Positions 6,174 through 15,697 of a DNA stretch of 21,512 nucleotides are shown piece by piece. The stretch is from contig SFZC01000020.1 in the NCBI GenBank assembly GCA_004558955.1, forward strand, positions 1-21,512, in the 5' to 3' direction. Origin of the DNA: a bacterium (GTDB lineage Bacteria > Cyanobacteriota > Vampirovibrionia > Gastranaerophilales > Gastranaerophilaceae). Numbering within the stretch: the stretch's first letter is position 1; each line of letters begins with the position of its first letter. The position numbers were made by a program, and so were the translations under genes. The notes beneath the pieces are model-generated. The model worked only from the letters and a program-made list of their open reading frames with translations, did no database searches and had not been told where the DNA came from.

Positions 6174-7205
6174 ATGGTTAAGAATGAGAAAAAAGATAAT
6201 AAGTATCTTGTCATAGGGCATGATTATAATAATGGTGGAATATTTGCGATTTTTGCGAGTGTAGTTTCGTATATAATTTGGGCTGAAAGAAACGGATACA
6301 TTCCTGTTGTAGATTTACAGCACCATTATAATCAGTATTTCAAGGACTGCAGAGTTTATCTTGACAATGCATGGGAATATTTTTTTACTCAGCCGACAGA
6401 GTATAATTTGAAGTCAATTCAGGACGGTATGAATATTTCAATAAGCCTTAGCCAATTTATGCCTTATGAAGACTCTATGTTTATACCGAGTGATATTCCA
6501 AACAGTAAAAATGAAGTTTGCAAAAATAAAAATGCTAAAGACTATCAAAAATATTTGACGTTTAATAAGGAATTTGAGGCTAAATTAACCCAAAAATATG
6601 AGGAAATTATAGGTGATAAGTCAAATATTTTGGGTGTACTTTGCAGAGGAACTGATTATGTTTCTAAAAAGCCTTATGGACATAATATTCAACCTGATGT
6701 CGAAACCGTTATCAAGAAGGTTAAAGAGGTTATAAAAGAGCAAAAAGTTGAACATATTTGGGTTGCAACGGAAAGCCTTGAAATTTACAATCGTTTTGTT
6801 GAAAATTTTGGTGATTTAGTTATTCCGAATCCGCAGTATAAATATGAGGAGACAAAGGATAAATATTTGTATGAAATACCGGTAAATGACGGTAATCATT
6901 CGTATAATTTGGGTTGTGATTACATTTTGTCGATGTATATTTTGTCAAAATGTAAATATTTTATCGGCGGTAAAACTTATGGTACAATGGGTGCGTATTT
7001 GATGTCCGATATGTTCAAAAATCAGCAATATGTTTATTTGTTTGATTGCGGATTGTACGGGGATATCACATATAATAATATTTTTGAAAAAATATTTTCA
7101 ATAAAAAAGATTGTTACGGATAAAAATACAAGAACAGCATTGACTGTTTTTGGTATAAAATTTATAAGAACGAAGAATAATATGGAAACTTACAGGAGAA
7201 ATTAA
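6174..7205 (+). CDS. Putative fucosyltransferase-like glycosyltransferase
   Basis: 343 residues, no signal peptide. The central segment ILGVLCRGTDYVSKKPYG (152-169) resembles the nucleotide-sugar binding motif (R-G-x-D-Y) of the GT11/GT23/NodZ fucosyltransferase group, and VEHIWVATES (192-201) with CKYFIGGKTYGTMGAYL (260-276) fits the second Rossmann-like half of such GT-B enzymes. The acceptor and the sugar cannot be told from sequence. The C-terminus (about 308-334) is a basic tag, FSIKK...TALTVFGIKFIRTK, shared with two other transferases in this window. It is the first gene of a six-gene operon and its stop is immediately followed by the rmlC ATG, so it probably works on the same surface glycan. 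No ribosome binding site precedes the start; the family call is moderate. Confidence 0.7.
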   Translation: MVKNEKKDNKYLVIGHDYNNGGIFAIFASVVSYIIWAERNGYIPVVDLQHHYNQYFKDCRVYLDNAWEYFFTQPTEYNLKSIQDGMNISISLSQFMPYEDSMFIPSDIPNSKNEVCKNKNAKDYQKYLTFNKEFEAKLTQKYEEIIGDKSNILGVLCRGTDYVSKKPYGHNIQPDVETVIKKVKEVIKEQKVEHIWVATESLEIYNRFVENFGDLVIPNPQYKYEETKDKYLYEIPVNDGNHSYNLGCDYILSMYILSKCKYFIGGKTYGTMGAYLMSDMFKNQQYVYLFDCGLYGDITYNNIFEKIFSIKKIVTDKNTRTALTVFGIKFIRTKNNMETYRRN

Positions 7206-7757
7206 ATGCCATTTGAATTTAAACCTCAAGAGATAAAAGATGTAATTTTGGTCGAGCCTAAAGTTTTTGGCGATGCTCGTGGATTTTTTATGGAAACTTA
7301 CAAAAAATCTGATTTTTTTGCAAATGGAATTGATGTTGAATTTAATCAGGATAACCATTCAAAATCAACAAAAGGTGTATTGAGAGGTTTGCATTTCCAA
7401 AAGGCTCCGCATGCTCAGGCTAAACTTGTAAGATGTTCAAAGGGCAGAATTTATGACGTTGCGGTGGATATTCGCAAGGGGTCGTCAACTTTTGGCAAAT
7501 ATGTGAAGGTTGAATTATCGGAAGAAAACAAAAGAATGTTGTTCATTCCTGCGGGATTTGCTCACGGGTTTGTAGCCTTGTCCGATGAAGTTGAACTTTT
7601 GTATAAGGCAAGTGGAGAGTATTGTCCTGAAGCCGATTGCGGAATTATTTGGAACGACAGTGACATAAATATCGATTGGAATATTGATTTTGAACCGATT
7701 TTGTCAGAAAAAGACAAGGCTCAAAAAACATTGGGACAAAGAATGGAAGAATTGTAG
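7206..7757 (+). CDS. rmlC: dTDP-4-dehydrorhamnose 3,5-epimerase
   Basis: 183 residues, standard for RmlC. It converts dTDP-4-dehydro-6-deoxy-glucose to dTDP-4-dehydro-L-rhamnose, the third step of dTDP-L-rhamnose synthesis. Family motifs: DARGFFMETY near residue 23, FNQDNHSKSTKGVLRGLHFQ (with the catalytic His of the RGLHFQ stretch), GRIYDVAVDIRKGSSTFGKY and FIPAGFAHGFVALS, together forming the cupin barrel. AGGAG lies seven bases before the ATG. It starts at the base after the stop of the preceding glycosyltransferase and is followed 10 bases on by rmlB, so it is firmly part of the operon. Confidence 0.95.
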   Translation: MPFEFKPQEIKDVILVEPKVFGDARGFFMETYKKSDFFANGIDVEFNQDNHSKSTKGVLRGLHFQKAPHAQAKLVRCSKGRIYDVAVDIRKGSSTFGKYVKVELSEENKRMLFIPAGFAHGFVALSDEVELLYKASGEYCPEADCGIIWNDSDINIDWNIDFEPILSEKDKAQKTLGQRMEEL

Positions 7758-7767
7758 GGAGTAAAAT

Positions 7768-8751
7768 ATGAAAACAATATTAGTAACAGGTGGGGCTGGA
7801 TTTATCGGAAGCTGTTTTGTAAGGCACGAATTGAAAAAGCACCCTGATTATAAAATCATAAACTTAGACGCATTGACTTATTGCGGAAATTTAGAAAATT
7901 TGAAAGATGTTGAAGATAATCCGAATTACAGATTTGTTCACGGTAATATTTGTGACAGAACTTTGGTTAGAGAATTGGTAAACGTGTCAGATTATGTTGT
8001 GAATTTTGCTGCAGAATCTCACGTTGATAATTCTATTAAGCATCCTGAAATTTTCATAGAGACAAATGTTCAAGGAACTTTGAATTTGTTGCAGGCTTGT
8101 AAAGAGCTTGGTATTGGAAAATATTTGCAGGTATCAACCGATGAAGTTTACGGAACGTTAGGTAAAACGGGATATTTTTACGAAACAACTCCGCTTGCTC
8201 CAAACAGCCCGTATTCTGCAAGTAAGGCAAGTGCGGATATGCTTGTTCGTGCGTATCACGAAACTTACGGACTTCCGACTTTGAATACAAGATGTTCAAA
8301 CAATTACGGACCTTATCAATATCCTGAAAAGTTGATTCCGTTCTTTATTTCTCAACTTTTGAAGGGTGAGAAAGTTCCTGTTTACGGTGACGGGCTGAAC
8401 GTTCGTGATTGGTTGTATGTTTATGACCACTGCGAAGCGATTGATGTTGTTTTGCATAAGGGTAAAATCGGCGAGGTTTACAATATTGGCGGACATAACG
8501 AAAAAACTAACATGGAAATTACGCATTTGATTTTAGAGGCTATGGGAAAAGACGAAAGCTCAATCAAATACGTTGAAGACAGGCTTGGTCACGACAGACG
8601 TTATGCGATTTCTAATGATAAAATTACAGCAGAACTCGGTTGGAAACCTTCAATTACCTTTGAAGAAGGCATAAAATTGACGATTGACTGGTATTTGAAA
8701 AATCAGGATTGGATAGAACATATTGAAGAAAAGAAAGCGAATTTTGTATAA
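7768..8751 (+). CDS. rmlB: dTDP-glucose 4,6-dehydratase
   Basis: 327 residues, at the short end for RmlB (often 330-360). It is an NAD-dependent short-chain dehydrogenase that turns dTDP-glucose into dTDP-4-dehydro-6-deoxyglucose. The NAD-binding GGAGFIG is at 8-14. The catalytic STDEVYG (123-129) supplies the Asp-Glu pair specific to sugar 4,6-dehydratases, and YSASK (149-153) carries the Tyr and Lys of the SDR triad. NTRCSNNYGPYQYPEKLIP and VYGDGLNVRDWLYV are typical substrate-binding stretches. AGGGAG overlaps the rmlC stop. The last base of its TAA is the first base of the rmlD ATG, implying translational coupling. Confidence 0.95.
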   Translation: MKTILVTGGAGFIGSCFVRHELKKHPDYKIINLDALTYCGNLENLKDVEDNPNYRFVHGNICDRTLVRELVNVSDYVVNFAAESHVDNSIKHPEIFIETNVQGTLNLLQACKELGIGKYLQVSTDEVYGTLGKTGYFYETTPLAPNSPYSASKASADMLVRAYHETYGLPTLNTRCSNNYGPYQYPEKLIPFFISQLLKGEKVPVYGDGLNVRDWLYVYDHCEAIDVVLHKGKIGEVYNIGGHNEKTNMEITHLILEAMGKDESSIKYVEDRLGHDRRYAISNDKITAELGWKPSITFEEGIKLTIDWYLKNQDWIEHIEEKKANFV

Positions 8752-9575
8752 TGGCTAAAATATTGATTACAGGGGCTGACGGTATGTTGGGACACGACTT
8801 GTGTCCAGTGTTGAAAAACTTTGGTCATTCCGTTGTCGGAACGGATATTTCAAGTTTGGATATTACTCATTTTGAACAGGTTAGAGCAGTTTTGGCGAAA
8901 GAAAATCCTGATTTTGTGATAAATTGTGCGGCTTATACAAATGTTGATAAGGCTGAGGGAAATCTTGAAATTGCCAGAAAAATCAATGCTGGCGGAACTG
9001 AAAACCTTGCCAAAATCTGTGCGGAAAACGGGATTACCTTGATTTATATTTCAACGGATTACGTTTTTGACGGAACAAAAGGGACTTCTTATTTGCCAAA
9101 AGATACTCCAAATCCTTTGAATAATTACGGTTTGACGAAGTGGGAAGGCGAAAAAGCTGTTCAAGAAAATTGTGAAAAATATTATATTTGCAGAACAAGT
9201 TGGCTCTACGGAAAGCACGGTAAAAACTTTGTGGAAACTATGTTGTCGTTGGCTGACAAACCTGAATTGAAGGTCGTTGATGACCAAAAAGGTTGTCCGA
9301 CTTGGACGGTGGATTTGTCAAATGCGATAGGTGAAATTATTGAAAAGAATTTGCCTTATGGTATTTATCACACTTGCGGTGGCGGATGTACAACGTGGTA
9401 CGGTTTTGCAAAAGAAATTTTTGAACAGGCAGGAGTGAGTGTCAATTTGAAACCCTGCAATACTGACGAATTCCCGAGACCTGCGAATCGTCCTGCCTTT
9501 TCGGCAATGGAAAACGGAAATTTGTGTCGTGATTGGAAATTGGCACTAAAAGATTATATGAAAATCAGAAAGTAG
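8751..9575 (+). CDS. rmlD: dTDP-4-dehydrorhamnose reductase
   Basis: 274 residues. It performs the final reduction to dTDP-L-rhamnose with NAD(P)H. The N-terminal nucleotide-binding motif is GADGMLG (8-14), STDYVFDG is at 101-108, and the catalytic Tyr126-x-x-x-Lys130 lies in NNYGLTKWEGE. CRTSWLYGKHGKNFVETML and the end FPRPANRPAFSAM are characteristic of RmlD. There is no good ribosome binding site; the ATG overlaps the rmlB stop by one base (TAATG), so translation probably depends on ribosomes finishing rmlB. rmlA follows eight bases after the stop. Confidence 0.94.
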   Translation: MAKILITGADGMLGHDLCPVLKNFGHSVVGTDISSLDITHFEQVRAVLAKENPDFVINCAAYTNVDKAEGNLEIARKINAGGTENLAKICAENGITLIYISTDYVFDGTKGTSYLPKDTPNPLNNYGLTKWEGEKAVQENCEKYYICRTSWLYGKHGKNFVETMLSLADKPELKVVDDQKGCPTWTVDLSNAIGEIIEKNLPYGIYHTCGGGCTTWYGFAKEIFEQAGVSVNLKPCNTDEFPRPANRPAFSAMENGNLCRDWKLALKDYMKIRK

Positions 9576-9583
9576 AGGTAAAA

Positions 9584-10456
9584 ATGAAGGGAATTGTATT
9601 AGCAGGCGGTAGCGGTACGAGATTATATCCGAGTACATTGGGTGTATCTAAGCAATTATTGCCGATATATGACAAACCGATGATTTACTATCCGATTTCG
9701 GTTTTAATGCTTGCAGGAATAAGAGAGATTTTGATAATCTCGACACCTTCCGATTTACCTAACTTTGAAAAACTGTTGGGAACAGGAGAACGCTTCGGGG
9801 TGAATTTTTCGTATAAAGTTCAACCAAGTCCTGACGGGTTGGCTCAGGCATTTATTTTGGGTGAAGAATTTATAGAACAGGATTCAGTGGCTTTGGTTTT
9901 GGGCGATAATATTTTTTATGGTCCTGGATTTAGCGGAATGTTAAAAAATGCGGTTAAAACGGCTGAAGAAAACGGCGAAGCAACTGTTTTCGGTTATCCG
10001 GTAAAAGATCCCGAAAGATTTGGAGTTGTTGAATTTGACAATGACGGCAAAGCGATTTCGATTGAAGAAAAACCGAAAGATCCGAAATCTCATTATGCGG
10101 TTACGGGCTTGTATTTTTACGATAATAAAGTTGTTGAATACGCTAAAAGTTTAAAACCGTCCGCTCGTGGCGAGTTGGAAATTACCGATTTGAACAAAAT
10201 TTATTTGAAGAATAATAAATTAAATGTTGAGTTGTTCGGACGTGGTTTTGCGTGGTTGGATACGGGAACTCACAAATCACTTTTGAGAGCAAGCAATTAT
10301 GTTGAAACTATTGAGGAAAATCAGGGAATCAAGATTGCCTGCTTGGAAGAAATTGCTTATAGAATGGGCTTTTTGAATAAAGACAGTATCAATGAAATTG
10401 TGGAAAAATACAAAAATAACGAATATTACGGCTATGTTCGTCGAATTTGTAAATAG
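9584..10456 (+). CDS. rmlA: Glucose-1-phosphate thymidylyltransferase
   Basis: 290 residues, the normal size. It makes dTDP-glucose from glucose-1-phosphate and dTTP, the first and usually feedback-controlled step of the rhamnose pathway. Motifs: LAGGSGTRLYPSTLGVSKQL (nucleotide binding, residues 6-25), LPIYDKPMIYYP, VLGDNIFYG (metal-binding Asp), FGVVEFDNDG, SIEEKPKDPKSHYAVTGLYF and GRGFAWLDTGTH. The ATG at 9584 has AGAGG just upstream and begins exactly at the family's MKGIVLAGG start; an in-frame upstream extension into rmlD is not needed. Placing rmlA last gives the order C-B-D-A, which differs from the B-D-A-C order common in Enterobacteria. Confidence 0.96.
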   Translation: MKGIVLAGGSGTRLYPSTLGVSKQLLPIYDKPMIYYPISVLMLAGIREILIISTPSDLPNFEKLLGTGERFGVNFSYKVQPSPDGLAQAFILGEEFIEQDSVALVLGDNIFYGPGFSGMLKNAVKTAEENGEATVFGYPVKDPERFGVVEFDNDGKAISIEEKPKDPKSHYAVTGLYFYDNKVVEYAKSLKPSARGELEITDLNKIYLKNNKLNVELFGRGFAWLDTGTHKSLLRASNYVETIEENQGIKIACLEEIAYRMGFLNKDSINEIVEKYKNNEYYGYVRRICK

Positions 10457-10464
10457 AGGGAAAA

Positions 10465-12009
10465 ATGGGCAAATTTTCAATTATAATACCGACTTTGCAA
10501 AAATGTAAACCTGTTTTGAATCTTTTGCTAGATGAGTTGATAGAGTCTGACGAGGTTGAAGAGATTATCGTCATTGATAATACAAGACGAGGTCTTGGCA
10601 GAACGCATAGCAAATTGAAGGTGGTTGCTCCTTGCGAAAATATCTATGTGAATCCGTCATTTAATTTAGGTATGGAGTTTGTGAATTGCCCGTATTGGGG
10701 ATTTATTAATGATGATATTTTAATTCCGAAAAATTTACTTTCTCAGGTTGGTGAATTTTTGACTTCCGACAAGGTTGGTATTGTCGGTCTTGATAGCGAA
10801 ATATCAGAAGAAACACCGATTGAGGAGTGCAAAACTTACCCTGAAAATTCGGCGGTATCGTTTAGTCAATTTAGCGGTAATGAGGCAAAAAATTATTTTG
10901 GCTCGGTGATTTTTGGCAGAAAAGAAAATTTTTATAAAATACCTGAGGAATTAAAAATTTTTTACGGTGTTGATTATTTGTTGTTGAAAAATAGCGAAAA
11001 TTATAAGAAAAATTTTGAGATAAAAAATGTAAAAGTAAAACACTTAAATTCAATGACCATCAATGAAACCTACTTGCAAGATTTCAAAAATAATGACAAA
11101 ATTTTTTATTTTTCACATTATAAAAAAGAACAAAATAAAACCCAAAATGAACGAAAATCAAAAATAAATAAATTATTTTCTATGACAAAATGTTCGGACG
11201 GCAGACATAAATGTACAAAAATTTTGGGGATTAAATTTAAAAGCAGGCTTGAGGTTGAATTCCCGAAAGATGCCGAACCTTGCCAAAAATTTACAAAAAA
11301 GTATTCCCGTAAAAACGGTGTCGGATGTATTTTTGCAATGTTTGATAAAAACGGAACGATTGTAGAAAATACCCTAGATTATTTGAAAGAAATCAAAAAA
11401 CACGTTGATTATATAATTGTTGTAGGGGATAATCCTATCAAAAAATCCGAGTTGGCGAAGTTAGACAATCTTGTTGACTCTTATGTTTTTGCTCGTCACG
11501 GGGAATACGATTTCGGGTCGTATAAAATCGGCTTTGAGGTGTTGGAAAAATTAGAAATTTTAGGTAATTTTGAGCATCTTTTATTTGCTAACGATTCGAT
11601 TTTATATTTGGGAAAACCGCTTGATGAACTGTTTGAAAACGGTTGCAGAAACGATTTTTACGGGTTAACTCACAATTTGGAAGGAATTACAAAAAATTAT
11701 AAATACACTTATTCTTCACATTTGCAATCGTATTTATTTTTTATAAAAAATTCTGTTTTCAATGCTGATTTTTTCAAAAATTTTATAAAAAGCGTGAAAA
11801 AACAACGATTCAAATTTGATGTAATTTATAATTATGAACTCGGAATGTCAAAAGTGATGCAAAATAACGGCATTGAGCTAAAGTCTTTTTATCCTAAAAC
11901 TTTTTCACCCGAGACTTATTATTTGAACCCGTACAGTTCGTATGAGGAAAAAAATAAATTATTTTATAAAAAATATAAGTGGAAAGAAATCGAATATTTT
12001 GGCAGATAA
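10465..12009 (+). CDS. Bimodular glycosyltransferase: GT2-like domain plus RgpF-like domain
   Basis: 514 residues. Residues 1-215 look like a compact GT-A transferase (FSIIIPTLQKC at the start, VEEIIVIDNT at 31-40, YWGFINDDILIP at 77-88 as the acidic metal site). Residues 238-260 carry the basic tag FSMTK...HKCTKILGIKFK. Residues 285-514 match the rhamnan synthesis protein F pattern: NTLDYLKEIKKHVDYIIVV, then RHGEYDFGSYKIGFE (344-358), LLFANDSILYLGKPLDELF (372-390), DFYGLTHN and SSHLQSYLFFIKNSVF (417-432). RgpF proteins add rhamnose to cell-wall polysaccharides in streptococci, which fits the four rml genes directly upstream. AGAGGG lies four bases before the ATG, eight bases after rmlA. It is the last gene of the operon; no clear terminator was found after it. 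Confidence 0.82.
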   Translation: MGKFSIIIPTLQKCKPVLNLLLDELIESDEVEEIIVIDNTRRGLGRTHSKLKVVAPCENIYVNPSFNLGMEFVNCPYWGFINDDILIPKNLLSQVGEFLTSDKVGIVGLDSEISEETPIEECKTYPENSAVSFSQFSGNEAKNYFGSVIFGRKENFYKIPEELKIFYGVDYLLLKNSENYKKNFEIKNVKVKHLNSMTINETYLQDFKNNDKIFYFSHYKKEQNKTQNERKSKINKLFSMTKCSDGRHKCTKILGIKFKSRLEVEFPKDAEPCQKFTKKYSRKNGVGCIFAMFDKNGTIVENTLDYLKEIKKHVDYIIVVGDNPIKKSELAKLDNLVDSYVFARHGEYDFGSYKIGFEVLEKLEILGNFEHLLFANDSILYLGKPLDELFENGCRNDFYGLTHNLEGITKNYKYTYSSHLQSYLFFIKNSVFNADFFKNFIKSVKKQRFKFDVIYNYELGMSKVMQNNGIELKSFYPKTFSPETYYLNPYSSYEEKNKLFYKKYKWKEIEYFGR

Positions 12010-12129
12010 TTTATTAATAATAATTCCATTGTTAATTCGTAAAGCTTTGTAAATTGGATAGAAGCTTGTAACACCCTATCTATACACTGTTTGAACGAAT
12101 TTGACTAATTTTTTAAAATGTCAAAATAC

Positions 12130-12158
12130 TTGTCTTAGAGGTACTTTTGACATAAAAT
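12130..12158 (+). promoter_or_regulatory. Candidate promoter of the Pmp-like gene
   Basis: TTGTCT (12130-12135), a 17-base spacer and TAAAAT (12153-12158). A heptamer AGGTACT is present twice as a direct repeat (12139-12145 and 12161-12167), flanking the -10. The gap 12010-12195 holds nothing else I can name. Confidence 0.4.
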
Positions 12159-12195
12159 TTAGGTACTGATTAGGAAGGATGAGAGGATTTTTCTC

Positions 12196-15100
12196 GTGAG
12201 AAAAAATAATATAAAAATTGCAGCAATCGCTGCATTAATGTTGTTGAACAGTCAAATTTCGGCAAATGAATAGTTTGAAAGAAGCCGTTAAGGGTTCTGG
12301 TACTGCTTCTGAAGATATTAATTTAACAGGCAATATAACCGACTGGCCGAGTGCAAGTAAAAGTGAAATCGTATTTGGCGGTGACTCGGGTAATTATATT
12401 GAGGCAACAATAAACGGTCAAGGCTTTTCTATAGATGCAACCGGTATTCAAGATACGGTTAATACTATTGTTTTTATGTTAAGCCAAATGCAACTCTCAA
12501 TTTGAAGAATCTCACGATTAGCAATTTGGGTAAAACATCGGGTGCAAATTGGGGTGGAACTATATATACTGACGGTAATTTAAACCTTGATAATGTTGCA
12601 TTAAATTCAAATGCGGTAAGAGGAGGAATCGTGTCCGGCGGTGCTATTACATCGGTTGGAAAGGCTGTTACCAATATTATGGGTAATTCCTCATTTAGTA
12701 AAAATAATGCTTATGATTATGGTCGTGGCGGAGCGATTTATAACCTTGCTTCTACCATTATTACTGTGGCTGACGGCAAGTCAATAAGCTTTAGTGAAAA
12801 CCATGCCGTTAACCAAGGCGGAGCAATCTTTAGCGGGGGTTATACAGGTAATAATGCAAACCTTGTTGGTGTTGGAACTTTGGATATCAAAACTGAGGGG
12901 ACGGGTTCTGTATTGTTTACCGGTAATACTGCAAACTATGGTGGAGCGATTGCAAACTCAGGAACAGCAACAATAATTGGTGATGCTATAAAATTTGAAA
13001 GCAACTCAGCCAAAAATGGTGGTGCAATCTCAAATGATGGCACAATTACTATGGACAGGGCAAAATTTAGCACAAACTCTGCGACAAGTGGTGGTGTCGG
13101 TGGTGGTGCCATTTACAACACTGCTGATGCTCAGATTTTTTTATCGGGTAATACTTCGTTTGACAGTAACATATCAACAATGTATGGCGGTGCGATTTAT
13201 AACGCAGGTTCAATAAGAATTTCAAATGACGGTGATACTATCAACTTTAACGATAATAAGACTAACGAATCAGGTGGAGCGATTTATAACAATACTACAG
13301 CTCGTTTGACTATGCTTGGTGACGGACAGTTTGTATTTGAGTCTAACACTGTAAAAAATGGTGGAGCTATCTATAATGCAGGGATAATGTCACTTTCAGG
13401 AAAATATGAATTTTCTAATAATACTGCCTCAGAATCTGGCGGTGCAATTTATAATGAGTCAGGAAACGTGACGATTAGTGGTACTAGAGATTCAAGTGGT
13501 AATGCTTCAATTATTTTTGATTCAAACAGGGCAGATGGTTGGGATAATCCAAGAGGTGCCGGTGCTTTATATGTTGTTGGTTCATCAACTTCTGCATCAT
13601 TTTTAGATATTACTGGTGCTGATTTTATCAACAACTCTACAAATACACATGGTGGTGCATTATTTTTGGATAAAAATGTTAATTTTAATATTGAAAATTC
13701 AGTTTTTAGAAAAAATTGTACCAGTGCAGATAATGGAAATGGTTGGGGTGGTGCTATCGGACTGGGAACAAATGGCAATATTAATGGTTACGTTGAAAAT
13801 TCGTTGTTTGAACGTAATTATGCAGGTGATGCAGGTGGTGTTGTTGCTGCAAATACTGCTATAACTTTTGTAAATCCAAAATTTATTAATAATTCTGCAA
13901 GATTTTCAGGTGGTGCTATTTCTTACAATCCACAGAATAGTTCTGTCGGCAAATATTTAAAGCTTATTGCAGACGGAGCAGACACTGTTTTTGCAGGTAA
14001 TAATGTTACTGAAAGTGCAGGGTCCGGTTTGCAGAACAAAAAGGGGCAGGAAGGTATTTATATAGGTAATTATACTGATGTAACTTCTGAAAATGACAGT
14101 ATTGTGTATTTTAATGCAGGTAACTCAGGCAGTTTGATTTTTAACGATATTGTCAATGCGGCAGGGGGAGCAAAAGATGATAATGGTAAACCTTATACTA
14201 GAAATGGTATAAACAAAAATATCCAATTAAACAGGGACGGTGTTTCTTACGGAAAATTGGAACCGACTTCAGCCAATGCTACAACAAATTTGGCTCCGAC
14301 AAACGGCAAAATTATTTTCAATAACACCGTGCGAGGTGCTAATTTGGTACTTCATAACGGAACTTTGGCGTTCGGACAATCAAATAGTTACGGAAGTTAT
14401 GTTGAGGCTGAAAATGTTGGCAAATATTTAACAGACGGAGCGAAAATCACTCTAAAAGGCGGAACTTTAGACCTTTTAAATAAGCATATCGAATCAGGTT
14501 ACATGATTGCTCCTGAAAACTTGAATGTTCTTGGAGAGGCTAACTTGTGGTTGGATAGAAATGAAAACGGTTCTCTGAAAGGTGCTATCGATAAGATTAA
14601 TTCTGATATCATCGGTAACGGTAAATTAACCCTTAGCAAATTCTCGTTTAAGGATTCAAAATTGCCTAGCAGTGTGGATTTTTCAAAGGCAAATTTTGAT
14701 GCCGGTAAATTTACAACTAAATTGACCTTTGCAAATAATAACACTTTTACAATGACAACAAAGGCACAGTAAATCTCACAAATACCGAGTTTACTGGTAA
14801 CAAATCAAATGATGTCGGTGGTGCGATTTACAACAACGCTAATTTGACATTGACGAATGTAATTTTAAACAAAGGAATAGGGGCTGCCAAAAACGATTTG
14901 GCTCAAGGGGTTGACGGTAAGACAATATTTGAAGGTGTAAATAAGGTACTTTCATGTATTAGCGGCAAAGGCACAATCGAAAATAAAGGTTACTTTGAAC
15001 TAAACGGCAGTGAAAATTACGGGTTTGTCGGTGAGTTTATTCAAAATAGTGCAAATGCGGTTACAAAAGTTGTCGGAAATAATTTTAATTCAAGTGTTTA

Positions 15101-15616
15101 CTTTGGCGGAACTTCGACAATTACTGACGGTATTTTGTGGTGGATGACGACAGACCAAGGCGGTAAACTAAATATGAGCGGTAGTTCACAACTTATTATT
15201 GGCGATTTAGACAATAACAACTTTACGGGCGAAGGCGAATATAAATTAAAACTTGCAAATGGTGATTCTATTGCCGATTCTGTTCTCGTTGCGGTGGATA
15301 AAAAATCCGTGGTTGCGATTTCAGATGCTGATGTGACCTTGAATGAAAATGATGCTTGGTTGGGTATGGTAGATCTTACCCAAAACGGCAAATTAACCTT
15401 GAAAAATTTACAAGGAAATGGAACAATCTATGCTGTTGACGGCGGTATTCTTAATTTGAAATCAGGTGATTTGTATATCAATAATACCGATTCGCTCATT
15501 GACATTACCGCAAAAGTTGTTCTTGATGAAGCGGGCAGGCAATGTCTGTTGAGCAAAGAACGGCCTACCAACAAAAAGACGGTAAAACTGTTATAAAATC
15601 CTTATCAATGAAATAA
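12196..15616 (+). pseudogene. Broken Pmp-like (GGAI/FxxN repeat) surface adhesin
   Basis: Starts at GTG (AGAGGA eight bases upstream) with a signal peptide (KNNIKIAAIAALMLLNSQISA). The frame then breaks four times: an extra T at 12271 creates TAG at once; one T is missing from the run at 12471-12475; one A is missing near 14760-14762; one G or C is missing near 15533-15536. Correcting these joins NESLKEAVKGSG, TIVFYVKPNATLNLKNLTIS, TTKGTVNLTNTEFTGN and DEAGQAMSVEQRTAYQQ into one protein of about 1140 residues ending DGKTVIKSLSMK. It holds at least 14 GGA[IL] motifs alternating with FxxN (FSKN, FSEN, FTGN, FESN), the signature of the Chlamydia Pmp repeat that forms a beta-helix. I see no C-terminal beta-barrel. 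The longest intact fragments are 12502-14772 and 14844-15596. Either a real pseudogene or assembly errors; the neighbouring genes have none. Confidence 0.82.
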
Positions 15617-15635
15617 TTTTGATAAAATATAAACG

Positions 15636-15669
15636 CTAAAAATCCAACCCGTTAAGGTTGGATTTTTAG
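15636..15669. terminator. Bidirectional terminator between convergent genes
   Basis: A perfect 14-bp stem (15636-15649 with 15656-15669) with a 6-base loop; the arms contain A5 and T5, so both strands read a hairpin ending in T. It lies 19 bases after the reconstructed end of the Pmp-like gene and 28 bases from the end of the minus-strand gene at 15698. Confidence 0.88.
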
Positions 15670-15697
15670 TTTTTAGATAAAAAGTAGGTTTTCAGTA

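Noticed and set aside
5320..7205. Insertion of a mobile element at the rplA / sugar operon boundary
   Set aside because: No transposase, integrase, terminal repeats or target duplication could be seen.
9533..9583. N-terminal extension of RmlA into rmlD
   Set aside because: The family starts at MKGIVLAGG, and the ATG at 9584 has AGAGG upstream.
12034..12101. Inverted repeat AATTCGT/ACGAATT after the bimodular transferase
   Set aside because: Only 7 bp, 54 bases apart, without a T-run; not enough to call a terminator.
12271..12273. Read-through of TAG (recoded stop) in the Pmp-like gene
   Set aside because: The downstream coding sequence is in another frame, so read-through alone would not restore it.
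12266..12505. Independent small gene of 79 codons
   Set aside because: It is the second frame segment of the broken Pmp-like gene; removing the T at 12271 joins it to the signal peptide.
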